DNA of 64,000 nt from Rhodobacter sp. (lineage in GTDB: Bacteria; Pseudomonadota; Alphaproteobacteria; Rhodobacterales; Rhodobacteraceae), in the NCBI GenBank assembly GCA_020250175.1, contig JADCEN010000011.1:1-64000 (forward strand), written 5' to 3'. Shown here one piece after another: positions 1-7,944 of this stretch. The stretch's first letter is position 1. Every line of letters begins with the position of its first letter. The translations under genes and the position numbers were made by a program. The notes under the pieces are model-generated. The model was not told the DNA's origin. It did not search any database and was given only the letters and a program-made list of their open reading frames with translations.

Positions 1-53
1 CCGCCCAACTCCCCCGCCGTCAAATCCCGTCGCGTGATCTCGATCCCAGACAT
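1..53 (-). CDS. N-terminus of a probable IS630-family transposase (partial)
   Basis: Seventeen codons of a minus-strand gene that runs off the left edge. The start ATG is the complement of 51-53, preceded by a purine-rich GGGGGAG ribosome binding site. The peptide begins MSGIEITRRDLTAGELG, which resembles the N-terminus of IS630-type transposases common in Rhodobacterales. Only this stretch is visible, so neither the DDE catalytic core nor the element's far end can be checked. The family call rests on memory of similar N-termini and is tentative; the gene start itself is better supported. Confidence 0.45.
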   Translation of the reverse strand, partial: MSGIEITRRDLTAGELG

Positions 54-187
54 CGCACTCCCCCCTTTGATGGAAGGCTATAGATTCAGAGAAAGAACCG
101 CTTGGGAATCCCCCAGAGTCACATCAACAAACCTTTGGTATAAGTTGCCCCAACGGCGCTGCGCCACCCCGCCCGACCGCCGGGCAG

Positions 188-1861
188 TCAGTCGACCTTT
201 GCGCAGACCGGCGACCTGTTTGGCAGCACGACATTGTTTTTGCTGGCATAATCATCCCAATGTCCGATCATCCGGGCAAGGATTTCAGGCTGCGCTGACG
301 CAAGATCGTTCGTTTCCGCCGGATCTGCCTGCAGATCGTAAAGCTGCCATGCGCCAGTGCCATGCGGCTTGCAGATCCACAGCAGTTTCCAGTTGCCCAT
401 ACGGATCGCCCTGTTTCCGAACAGCTCCCACCCGGTCCAGTCTTCCGGGCTGCGGACGGCATCGCGTGAGTTTTGCAGCACCGGCACAAGTGACATGCCC
501 AGCAGCGGTGCCACCGGTTTGCCCTGATAAACGTCCGGATGCCGGACGCCCGCCACTTCCAGGATCGTGGCCGGAATATCCATGATATGGGCGACCGCGT
601 AAGAGATGCGTCCGCTTCCGGTCACGCCCTTTCCGGCCACGATCAGCGGGGTGCGAATGCCGCCTTCGGACAGGTATCCCTTGAACATCCGGAGCGGACC
701 GGCACTGACCTGTGCCCAGGCGGGCCCATATTGAATGTAGGTGCCTTGCGCGCCCCAGTCCGCAAGATCGCTGTTGTCCCAGGGCGGGCCAACGCTGGAC
801 AGATTTCCTTCGGGACCGTTGTCCGACAGGAAGATGATCAGCGTGTCATCGTACAGTCCGGCGGTCTTCAGATAGCCGATCAGGGTGCCGATATTCGCAT
901 CCATATGCTCGACCATGGCCGCATAAAGCTCCATCCGGCGCGCCGACTGTTGCCGGGCCTCCTCGGGCAGATCAACCCAGGCCGGAACTTCGGCAAGCCG
1001 GGGAAAAACGGTTGCCGACGGGGCCAGGATTCCAAGCGCCGTCATCCGCGCGATCCGTTGCGCGCGTATCGCGTCATAGCCCTGATCGTATCTGCCGCGA
1101 TACCGGTCGCGCCAGTCATCGGGAAGCTGAAACGGGTCATGCGGCGCCTGAAGGGCAAGATAGGCGAAGAACGGCGTGCCGTCCGCCCGGTGCTCTGCAA
1201 TGTTGTCGATGATCGCGGCGGTGTAATCGACGCTGGAATGAAAGCCCGGCCGCAGTGCCCTGATCACCTCGCCGTTGTAGGTGTACAGCTGACGTTCGCC
1301 CGTGGCACCCCACATGTCATCCAGATGGCTGCCTCCGCCGGGAATCAGCGTCAGGTCGCGCACAAAGCCGCGGGCTGCAGGAAACTGGTCGGGCTCTTCG
1401 CCCATGTGCCATTTCCCGGCCATGAAGGTGTCATATCCGGCATCCTTCAGAAGGCCGGAGACCGGCGCAACACGGTCGCCCAGATGGCCTTCGTAGCCGG
1501 GAAGCCCCGCCTGGTTCGGTGCCGTGAATTCGGCCATGTTTCCCAGCCCGGCGGTATGATTGTCGGTGCCGCTCAACAGCATCGACCGCGACGGTGAACA
1601 GACGGCGCTGGTCGTGAACTGGGTAAAGCGCACGCCGGTTGCCGCCAGCGCATCCAGATTGGGTGTCTGGATTTCACCGCCGAAACTGCCAAGGTCGGCA
1701 TAACCGGCGTCATCCGCCACGATAAGCAGGATGTTCGGCGGCTTTTCCTGCGCGCTGGCGGCGCCCTGCGCCAGCAAGACCAGGGCAAACGCCGCCAGAG
1801 TTTGAAGCAGCCGCGGCAGGGCGGCAGAATGATACGCCAATCGGATGTGCCTTCTTTCCAT
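188..1861 (-). CDS. secreted arylsulfatase (alkaline-phosphatase superfamily)
   Basis: A 557-residue sulfate ester hydrolase. A hydrophobic signal peptide covers about residues 1-37. The sulfatase signature C-S-P-S-R begins at Cys88, the residue converted to formylglycine. Metal-binding Asp50-Asp51 and a later L-S-D-N-G motif are present, and the length is usual for the family. The ATG complementary to 1859-1861 is chosen because a longer frame would run into the upstream barrel gene, whose stop lies 35 bases away. It probably shares a transcript with that gene and acts in the periplasm. No formylglycine-generating enzyme gene is in the window. Substrate unknown. Confidence 0.85.
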   Translation of the reverse strand: MERRHIRLAYHSAALPRLLQTLAAFALVLLAQGAASAQEKPPNILLIVADDAGYADLGSFGGEIQTPNLDALAATGVRFTQFTTSAVCSPSRSMLLSGTDNHTAGLGNMAEFTAPNQAGLPGYEGHLGDRVAPVSGLLKDAGYDTFMAGKWHMGEEPDQFPAARGFVRDLTLIPGGGSHLDDMWGATGERQLYTYNGEVIRALRPGFHSSVDYTAAIIDNIAEHRADGTPFFAYLALQAPHDPFQLPDDWRDRYRGRYDQGYDAIRAQRIARMTALGILAPSATVFPRLAEVPAWVDLPEEARQQSARRMELYAAMVEHMDANIGTLIGYLKTAGLYDDTLIIFLSDNGPEGNLSSVGPPWDNSDLADWGAQGTYIQYGPAWAQVSAGPLRMFKGYLSEGGIRTPLIVAGKGVTGSGRISYAVAHIMDIPATILEVAGVRHPDVYQGKPVAPLLGMSLVPVLQNSRDAVRSPEDWTGWELFGNRAIRMGNWKLLWICKPHGTGAWQLYDLQADPAETNDLASAQPEILARMIGHWDDYASKNNVVLPNRSPVCAKVD

Positions 1862-1896
1862 TCCCGGGGTCCAATCCTGTTCCGCCTGCGTCTGCG

Positions 1897-2646
1897 TCAG
1901 AAGCGGTATGTCACACCCAGGATCGGACCCGAGAATTCCAGCGAAGACTGGCCAAGGTCGGTATCCCATTCGGATTGCAGATAACGATAGCCGCCCTGAA
2001 GTGCCCAGTTGTCGTTCAGGCGGTATCCAACGGTTGCCAGGGCCTGCCAGGTGCTGGTGTCACCCGTTCCACCGGCATCCAGCATCAGGGTGCCGAACCA
2101 ATCCTCGCTGAAAGCCATCCGGACGCGGGCGGCCACGATTGGGTCAACCCAGTCCCTGGTCTGGCTGAACGTTCTGGTCGGGACGTGTGCGCCCACCAGA
2201 ACAGTGTCAAGGTCAGTCCAGAAGCCCCGCAGGCCCGCACCGAGATCCACCGCAACATTCGAATCCTCATGCACCCGGTAGGCAACATAACCGCTTAGAA
2301 CCGTGACCTTTGTACCTATGGAAACCTCTGAGAACAGGGTTAGCCTGGGCGTCGGCGCATCGGCAGTCAGGTTGAAATACAGCAGGTCCGTGATCACGGC
2401 CCACGGCCCGTTGCGGGCTTCAGCCGTGCCCATGAAGGCAAAATCGAGGTCCTGAATCGCATCGCTGAAGCTGAGCTCGGCGTCCACCTGACCGAAGGGC
2501 GTATCGGTGGAAACAGCGGTATCGCTGAACCAAAGGTTGACCGACAGATCATAGACCCAATTGGACTCCTGCGCGACGGCAGGCAAGGATGACAGGGCAA
2601 GTCCGATTGCACATCCCGATGCAAGATTGAAGAACTGCTTCGACAT
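1897..2646 (-). CDS. outer-membrane beta-barrel protein
   Basis: A 249-residue exported protein of no named family. The start at 2646 follows a GGGAGGG ribosome binding site. A signal peptide ends near A-V-A-Q. The rest alternates aromatic and polar residues in the pattern of beta strands (many W, Y and F with G turns) and ends in Y-R-F, the aromatic C-terminal signature recognised by the BAM complex. Strands such as W-V-Y-D-L-S-V-N-L-W-F suggest an 8-10 strand barrel. It lies 35 bases before the arylsulfatase on the same strand, so the two probably form one unit. An FNR box lies 138 bases upstream of its start. Confidence 0.7.
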   Translation of the reverse strand: MSKQFFNLASGCAIGLALSSLPAVAQESNWVYDLSVNLWFSDTAVSTDTPFGQVDAELSFSDAIQDLDFAFMGTAEARNGPWAVITDLLYFNLTADAPTPRLTLFSEVSIGTKVTVLSGYVAYRVHEDSNVAVDLGAGLRGFWTDLDTVLVGAHVPTRTFSQTRDWVDPIVAARVRMAFSEDWFGTLMLDAGGTGDTSTWQALATVGYRLNDNWALQGGYRYLQSEWDTDLGQSSLEFSGPILGVTYRF

Positions 2647-3124
2647 AGACTGCCCTCCCGAGCTTTTTGTTTTCCGCACGCAAGCCGTGCCGCATCTTCT
2701 GCGAGAAGATGCTCAACATCCCGATGACCAGGGCCAAAGAGCCTCACTTATGCCCCGGATATCATGGTTCGCGGGAATGGTCCTTGATCCAAATCAATGG
2801 TTTTGCGTCGTTTCTGAACAGGTCCGATACCGGCACCGCCCGCCAGTCCTGCCGCGACGGCGATGGAGCCGGACCGGAGCCGCCCGTTTCCGGTCGCTTC
2901 GGCCTGACAGCCGTGCCCGCGCAGGACGGACAGCCTTGACGGCCCTGCTGCCTCATGACACGGTCATGCCCGGCCTTGGGTGCTGCTGCGCCACTTCGGG
3001 GCAAGTGTGACAAGACTGCGAAGGCTGTGTCGTTGAAACTGAAGGGTCTGTGACGGTTCGGTTTGAACCCCGTCCCACCGCCCGGGCACCATCGATCCTT
3101 CGTGCCAATTCGAAGGATCGAACA
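2647..3124. other. intergenic control region between the barrel-protein gene and rnd
   Basis: A 478-base stretch between divergent genes. I see no convincing protein or RNA gene. It contains the perfect FNR-type palindrome at 2784-2797 and, near the right end, the AAGGAT ribosome binding site of rnd. Open frames through it are compositional shadows without ribosome binding sites or recognisable domains. Confidence 0.6.
2784..2797. promoter_or_regulatory. FNR/FnrL-type binding site
   Basis: TTGATCCAAATCAA matches the FNR consensus TTGAT-N4-ATCAA at every fixed position. In Rhodobacterales such sites bind the oxygen-sensing regulator FnrL. It lies 138 bases upstream of the outer-membrane protein start and about 330 bases upstream of rnd, so control of the barrel protein and arylsulfatase is the more likely role. 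No clear -10 box was identified, so activation and repression cannot be told apart. Confidence 0.6.
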
Positions 3125-3739
3125 ATGACAATACACCATCACCGCAATGACCTTCCGGATGGGCTTTCCCTTGGCCCGGTCGTGGCAATCGACACCGAGA
3201 CGATGGGCCTTGACCCGCGCCGCGACCGGCTGTGCATGGTGCAGCTTTCGTCGGGCGACGGTAACGCCCATCTGGTGCAGATCGGCAGGGGCCAGACCGC
3301 TGCGCCCAATCTGGAACGCCTGCTTACCGATCCCGCCATCCTGAAACTGTTCCACTTCGGGCGCTTCGATATTGCCGCGCTGCAGAAGGCCTTCGGGGTG
3401 CGCACCGCCCCCGTGTGGTGTACCAAGATCGCCTCGCGGATGACCCGCACCTTTACCGACCGGCACGGGCTGAAATACCTTCTGATCGAACTTCTTGACA
3501 TCGACGTTTCCAAGCAGCAGCAAACTTCGGACTGGGGTGCCGAAACCCTGACCGATGCGCAGAAGGATTACGCGGCATCGGATGTGCTTTATCTTCACAG
3601 GCTGAAGACCGCGCTCGAATCACGTCTGGTCCGCGAAGGCCGGATGGAGCTGGCGCAGCGCTGTTTCGACTTTCTGCCAACTCGGGCAGAGTTGGATCTG
3701 ATGGGCTGGGACGAGCCGAATGACATCTTCCACCACTAG
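3125..3739 (+). CDS. rnd: ribonuclease D (exonuclease domain only)
   Basis: A 204-residue 3'-5' exoribonuclease of the DEDD superfamily. Exo I motif D-T-E-T (V-V-A-I-D-T-E-T-M-G-L), Exo II around H-F-G-R-F-D, and Exo III near K-D-Y-A-A-S-D-V-L-Y-L are all visible. The HRDC domains of E. coli RNase D are absent, as in many alphaproteobacterial versions. The start at 3125 follows an AAGGAT ribosome binding site. The 3' end overlaps kdsD by 20 bases, so the two are co-transcribed. It likely acts in stable-RNA 3' end processing. Confidence 0.85.
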   Translation: MTIHHHRNDLPDGLSLGPVVAIDTETMGLDPRRDRLCMVQLSSGDGNAHLVQIGRGQTAAPNLERLLTDPAILKLFHFGRFDIAALQKAFGVRTAPVWCTKIASRMTRTFTDRHGLKYLLIELLDIDVSKQQQTSDWGAETLTDAQKDYAASDVLYLHRLKTALESRLVREGRMELAQRCFDFLPTRAELDLMGWDEPNDIFHH

Positions 3740-4706
3740 GGCGGCCCCGGATCACGACATCTTTATTGCCGCCGCACGCCGGGTCATCACCCGCGAGGCG
3801 CAGGCGCTGCACAGCCTGTCGGGCGCGCTTGACGAAAGCTTTGCCCGCGCAATCGATCTTCTTCTGGCCGCGCAGGGTCGCGTCATTGTCTCGGGCATGG
3901 GCAAGTCGGGGCACATAGCGCGCAAGATTGCGGCCACCTTCGCGTCCACAGGTACGCCCGCGCATTTCGTTCACCCGGCCGAGGCCAGCCATGGCGATCT
4001 GGGCATGGTGATGCGCGGCGATGTGGTGCTGGTGCTGTCAAATTCCGGCGAAACGCCGGAACTTGCCGATATCGTCGCCCATACCCGCCGCTTTGGCATC
4101 CCGCTGATCGGCATTGCGGCCCGGGCCGGATCGACCCTGTTGCGCCAGTCCGATGTTGCGCTTCTGCTGCCCAATGTGCCCGAAGCCTGTGAAACCGGCG
4201 TGGTCCCGACAACCTCGACCACCATGGCCCTTGCCCTGGGCGATGCGCTTGCGGTGGTGCTGATGGAGCAGCGGCAGTTCACCCCCGAGCAGTTCCGGGT
4301 CTTTCATCCCGGCGGCAAGCTTGGTGCCCGCCTGGCAAAGGTCGGGGACCTGATGCACAGCGACATGCCGCTGGTGCGCAGCGGCACGCCGATGGCCGAG
4401 GCACTGCTTGTCATGTCCGGCAAGGGCTTTGGCGTGGTTGGCGTGACGGGTCCGAATGGCTATCTGGCGGGGGTGGTCACGGATGGTGACCTGCGCCGAC
4501 ATATGGATGGGCTGCTGTCGATGACCACCGATCAGGTCATGACCAGGGCCCCCCGCACCATCGGCCCCGATGCCCTGGCGGAAAAGGCGGTTGCCGTGAT
4601 GAATGAAAAGAAGATCACCTGCCTGTTTGTTGTCGATCCCGAAGGCAGCCGGGCGGCTGTGGGAATTCTGCATATCCATGATTGCCTGCGCGTCGGGGTG
4701 GCCTGA
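3720..4706 (+). CDS. kdsD: arabinose-5-phosphate isomerase (KdsD/KpsF/GutQ family)
   Basis: A 328-residue enzyme converting ribulose 5-phosphate to arabinose 5-phosphate, the first step of Kdo synthesis for lipopolysaccharide. An N-terminal SIS sugar-isomerase domain carries the G-M-G-K-S-G-H-I-A-R-K-I motif near residue 60 and L-S-N-S-G-E-T. Two CBS domains follow at about 215-325, as is usual in the family. The gene overlaps rnd by 20 bases and ends 3 bases before lptC, tying Kdo supply to LPS transport in one operon. The later Kdo-activating gene kdsB is also in the window, at 9.1-9.9 kb. Confidence 0.9.
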   Translation: MTSSTTRAAPDHDIFIAAARRVITREAQALHSLSGALDESFARAIDLLLAAQGRVIVSGMGKSGHIARKIAATFASTGTPAHFVHPAEASHGDLGMVMRGDVVLVLSNSGETPELADIVAHTRRFGIPLIGIAARAGSTLLRQSDVALLLPNVPEACETGVVPTTSTTMALALGDALAVVLMEQRQFTPEQFRVFHPGGKLGARLAKVGDLMHSDMPLVRSGTPMAEALLVMSGKGFGVVGVTGPNGYLAGVVTDGDLRRHMDGLLSMTTDQVMTRAPRTIGPDALAEKAVAVMNEKKITCLFVVDPEGSRAAVGILHIHDCLRVGVA

Positions 4707-4709
4707 CCG

Positions 4710-5318
4710 ATGGGACGCGCCGACAACGCCTGGTCACGCTGGGTCGTCCTGCTGAAGATCATTCTTCCGCTGATGGCACTTGCGCTGCTGTCATCGATCT
4801 TTCTGCTGTCGCGCACGATCGATCCGATCGCGGCCATGCCCTTTACCGAAGTTGATGTCGAAGACCGCGCCCGCGAACCGCGCCTGACCCTGCCAAAGTT
4901 TTCAGGCGTCACCAACGATGGGTCGCGTATCACCCTCGATGCGACCGAGATGCGGCCCGATCTGGCAAAGGCCGGCAAAGGCACGGCCACCGACCTGCGG
5001 GCGCACATGATCTTGCAAGGCGGAGATACCGCCGATGTCGCGGCCGACCGTGGCCAGGTCGATACTGCGGCCGGCACATATGAGTTGACCGGTGCCGTGA
5101 CTGCGGTGCTGTCAACCGGCTACACGATTGCCGCGCCGAAAATGTCCGGTTTGCTGGACGCGGTTCAACTTGTTGCGACCGGACCGGTGGAGGCGACCGC
5201 ACCGGTGGGGCAGATCACCGCAGATGCCATGCAGCTTCGGTCTGATCCCGCCGCACCCGGAAGCCATCTTCTGGTTTTCAACGGGCGCGTCCGGCTGGTA
5301 TACAGGCCGCAGGAATGA
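4710..5318 (+). CDS. lptC: LPS export protein LptC
   Basis: A 202-residue bitopic inner-membrane protein that passes lipopolysaccharide from LptBFG to LptA. It has one N-terminal transmembrane helix (about residues 11-31) and a periplasmic beta-jellyroll region of LptC/YrbK type. Sequence conservation in this family is low, so the call leans on context: it sits directly between kdsD and lptA-lptB. Its stop codon overlaps the lptA start (ATGA). Confidence 0.85.
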   Translation: MGRADNAWSRWVVLLKIILPLMALALLSSIFLLSRTIDPIAAMPFTEVDVEDRAREPRLTLPKFSGVTNDGSRITLDATEMRPDLAKAGKGTATDLRAHMILQGGDTADVAADRGQVDTAAGTYELTGAVTAVLSTGYTIAAPKMSGLLDAVQLVATGPVEATAPVGQITADAMQLRSDPAAPGSHLLVFNGRVRLVYRPQE

Positions 5319-5839
5319 CCGTTCGAGGCTCATGCATGTTCCGGTTCGCGGCCGTTGTACTTCTTGGGTGGATGATCGGCTTTGCGCCTTCTTCCGTCTG
5401 GGCCGAGGCAGGGGCAACTGTGGCCTTTGGCAGCATGAAGGGTGATCCGACACAACCTGTGGAAGTCACGGCAGATCAGCTGCAGGTCAACCAGGCCAGC
5501 GGCACGGCCATCTTCCGGGGCAGCGTGATCGTGATCCAGGGTACCATGCGCCTGACCGCGCCCGAGGTTCAGGTGGATTATGCCGCTGACGGCAAGAGGA
5601 TTGCGCGGCTGCACGCGACGGGCGGCGTCACCCTGGCCAACGGGGGTGAGGCCGCCGAAGCACAGGAAGCCGTCTACACCATCGACTCCGGTCAGGTTGT
5701 GATGACGGGCGATGTTCTTCTGACCCAGGGCACGAGCGCGCTGTCGGGCAAGATGCTGACCGTGGATCTGACGACCGGCACCGGTGTGATGGAGGGGCGC
5801 GTGCAGACCGTGTTCATTCCCGGCAGCGCCACGCCATGA
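5315..5839 (+). CDS. lptA: periplasmic LPS transport protein LptA
   Basis: A 174-residue OstA-like protein forming the periplasmic bridge for lipopolysaccharide. A signal peptide ends near S-V-W-A, followed by the motif Q-P-V-E-V-T-A-D-Q-L-Q-V typical of LptA. Two starts are possible: the ATG at 5315 overlaps the lptC stop, while the ATG at 5336 has the better-spaced GAGG ribosome binding site and gives a tidier signal peptide. The mature protein is the same either way. Its stop overlaps the lptB start (ATGA). Confidence 0.88.
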   Translation: MTVRGSCMFRFAAVVLLGWMIGFAPSSVWAEAGATVAFGSMKGDPTQPVEVTADQLQVNQASGTAIFRGSVIVIQGTMRLTAPEVQVDYAADGKRIARLHATGGVTLANGGEAAEAQEAVYTIDSGQVVMTGDVLLTQGTSALSGKMLTVDLTTGTGVMEGRVQTVFIPGSATP

Positions 5840-6603
5840 GCAGCCCCCCGCGGGCCGGATTGACGCTGACCCAAGAAACAGCCGGTCTGCGCGTGCGCAA
5901 CCTGCGCAAAAGCTACAGGCGCCGTCCCGTGATCCGCGACATAAGCCTTGATCTGTCACGGGGCGAAATCGTTGCCCTGCTGGGTCCGAACGGGTCGGGC
6001 AAGACCACCTGCTTTTACGCCATTGCCGGGCTTGTCAGGCCAGAGGGGGGCAGCGTCATCCTGGATGGCCGCGACGTGACAGCCCTGCCGATGTACCGCC
6101 GCGCCCGGCTTGGGATCGGGTATCTGCCGCAGGAAGTCTCGATCTTTCGCGGTCTGACCGTCGAAGAGAATATCCGGGCGGTTCTGGAGATCATCGTGCC
6201 TGACCGCCACAAGCGGCGCGAACGGCTGGAAGAACTGCTGTCGGACTTTTCCATCACGCACATCCGGCGCGCGTCCGCGCTTGCGCTGTCAGGCGGGGAA
6301 CGACGCCGGGTGGAAATTGCCCGCTGTCTTGCCGCCGATCCCGGCTACCTGCTTCTGGACGAGCCCTTTGCCGGGGTCGATCCGATTGCCGTGGGCGAAA
6401 TCCGCCTGCTGGTCCAACATCTGAAGGACCGTGGCATCGGCGTTCTGATAACCGACCATAACGTGCGGGAAACGCTGGATATCGTGGATCGCGCCTATAT
6501 CCTGCACGAAGGCGCGGTCCTGATGAGCGGCACCACGGACGAGGTGGTGCGCGACGAAAACGTGCGCCGCGTCTACCTCGGGCGGGATTTCCGCATCGGC
6601 TGA
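5836..6603 (+). CDS. lptB: LPS export ABC transporter ATPase LptB
   Basis: A 255-residue cytoplasmic ATPase that powers LPS extraction from the inner membrane. Walker A G-P-N-G-S-G-K-T-T (about residue 56), signature L-S-G-G-E-R-R-R, Walker B L-L-L-D-E-P-F-A-G-V-D and the H-loop region T-D-H-N-V-R-E-T-L are intact and characteristic of LptB. It overlaps lptA by four bases. In many proteobacteria rpoN comes next; here hpf follows after about 230 bases. LptF and LptG are not in the window. Confidence 0.95.
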   Translation: MSSPPRAGLTLTQETAGLRVRNLRKSYRRRPVIRDISLDLSRGEIVALLGPNGSGKTTCFYAIAGLVRPEGGSVILDGRDVTALPMYRRARLGIGYLPQEVSIFRGLTVEENIRAVLEIIVPDRHKRRERLEELLSDFSITHIRRASALALSGGERRRVEIARCLAADPGYLLLDEPFAGVDPIAVGEIRLLVQHLKDRGIGVLITDHNVRETLDIVDRAYILHEGAVLMSGTTDEVVRDENVRRVYLGRDFRIG

Positions 6604-6780
6604 GGCCAGGCGGTCTTTGCGACGAAGCTGTTGACAACGTGGCCGCACCTGCCTCCAAATGTCGGCAATGCGTGCGCAAACCGCCCTGACGTGCCGCCTT
6701 CCCCGGCGGTCTCCTCTTTGCTCGGTACAGTCCCGGGCCGGTACCGCCGCACGCCGGGGGACAACTTCAGACACCACAAC

Positions 6781-6799
6781 GTCCTGCTTTCGGCAGGAC
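6781..6799 (+). promoter_or_regulatory. hairpin in the hpf leader
   Basis: A perfect 7-base stem (GTCCTGC / GCAGGAC) closes a TTTCG loop about 40 bases upstream of the hpf start codon. There is no T-run after it, so it is not a simple terminator. It could stabilise or regulate the hpf leader. Confidence 0.4.
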
Positions 6800-6837
6800 T
6801 GCCCACGTACCTACGCCATCCATCCGAAGGAGGGGTC

Positions 6838-7413
6838 ATGCGCTATCAGATCAGCGGCAAACAGATTGACATCGGCGAGGCGCTTCAGACGCACGTAAAG
6901 GCCGAGATGGGCGAGGTGGTTGAAAAATACGCCCAGCGCCCGACGGAATGTCTGGTGGTCTTTTCGCGCGTCGCGCATGAATATGTCTGCGAAAGCGTCA
7001 TCCACCTGTCCACCGGCCTGACGGCTCAGGCCAGGGGCCATGCGACCGAGATTTACGCCGCCTTCGAATCCTGCCGCGAGAAGATGGACAAGCAGCTGCG
7101 CCGCTACAAGCGCCGCCTGCGCAGCCACCACCGTGACCGCACGGCACCCGTTGAATTCGACGGCGGCTCCTCGTATATCCTTGCGTCATCCGAGGACCCC
7201 GAGGATGCGGAGCCCGAAACGCTTCAGCCCGTCGTGATCGCCGAGATGGAGACGAAGATTCCTTCGATCACCGTCGGCGAGGCCGTGATGCAGCTGGAAC
7301 TGGCAGGGCACCGCATGCTTGTGTTCCGCAACGAAGGTCACGGCGGAGTCAACGTTGTCTACAGACGGGATGACGGGAACATCGGCTGGATTGACCCGCG
7401 CAACAGCAAGTAG
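6838..7413 (+). CDS. hpf: ribosome hibernation promoting factor, long form
   Basis: A 191-residue protein that binds stationary-phase ribosomes and promotes their dimerisation. The N-terminal S30AE domain (about residues 1-105) begins M-R-Y-Q-I-S-G-K-Q-I-D-I-G. The C-terminal dimerisation domain near residues 130-188 ends in D-G-N-I-G-W-I-D-P-R. Having both domains marks the long (100S dimer-forming) type. The start at 6838 follows a GAAGGAGG ribosome binding site, and the longer upstream frame is rejected. It lies upstream of ptsN as in other alphaproteobacteria, but with no rpoN nearby. Confidence 0.92.
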   Translation: MRYQISGKQIDIGEALQTHVKAEMGEVVEKYAQRPTECLVVFSRVAHEYVCESVIHLSTGLTAQARGHATEIYAAFESCREKMDKQLRRYKRRLRSHHRDRTAPVEFDGGSSYILASSEDPEDAEPETLQPVVIAEMETKIPSITVGEAVMQLELAGHRMLVFRNEGHGGVNVVYRRDDGNIGWIDPRNSK

Positions 7414-7426
7414 CGCCTTCGGGCGC
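7413..7426 (+). promoter_or_regulatory. UUCG-tetraloop hairpin between hpf and ptsN
   Basis: GCGCC-TTCG-GGCGC forms a 5-base stem with an ultrastable C(UUCG)G loop, overlapping the last base of the hpf stop codon. No T-run follows. It probably acts as a processing or stability barrier in a shared hpf-ptsN transcript rather than as a full terminator. Confidence 0.4.
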
Positions 7427-7442
7427 GGGAAATGAACACTTC

Positions 7443-7907
7443 ATGGAACTGTCCAAGCTTCTGAAACCGGGGGCCGTGCGTGTTGTCGGCCACCTGACAA
7501 GCAAGAAGCGCCTTTTTCAGGAACTGGGTGATGTTGCCGCCCAGGCCTATGGCCTGAATGCGTCGGTCGCCGTGGACGGGCTGCAGGAACGCGAAAGCCT
7601 GGGTCCGACCGGTGTCGGACATGGCATTGCCTTGCCACATGCCCGGCTGGAGGATCTGGCCGGGATCGTCGGCATCTTCCTGCGCCTTGAAAAGCCGCTG
7701 GACTTCGATTCGGTGGACCGCCAGCCGGTGGATCTGGTCTTTGCGCTGTTCGCCCCAAAGGATTCCGGCGTCGATCACCTGAAGGCGCTGGCCCTGGTCA
7801 GCCGCACCATGCGCGACCCGGCCATCTGCGCCAAGCTGCGCGCCAACAGCGATGTATCCAAACTGCACGCCATCCTGACCGAAGGCCGAACGTATCAGGC
7901 GGCCTGA
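7443..7907 (+). CDS. ptsN: nitrogen phosphotransferase system EIIA component
   Basis: A 154-residue EIIA-Ntr regulator of the PTS-Ntr phosphorelay. The phosphorylatable histidine is His66 in G-I-A-L-P-H-A-R. Family landmarks such as E-S-L-G-P-T-G-V-G-H-G and the closing helix are present, and the length matches the family. It lies 29 bases after hpf on the same strand and ends convergent with galU. Its partners EI-Ntr and NPr are not in the window. Confidence 0.93.
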   Translation: MELSKLLKPGAVRVVGHLTSKKRLFQELGDVAAQAYGLNASVAVDGLQERESLGPTGVGHGIALPHARLEDLAGIVGIFLRLEKPLDFDSVDRQPVDLVFALFAPKDSGVDHLKALALVSRTMRDPAICAKLRANSDVSKLHAILTEGRTYQAA

Positions 7908-7944
7908 CAGCCTCTGGCGGCCATGGGGCTGGCGGGGGTGCCCC

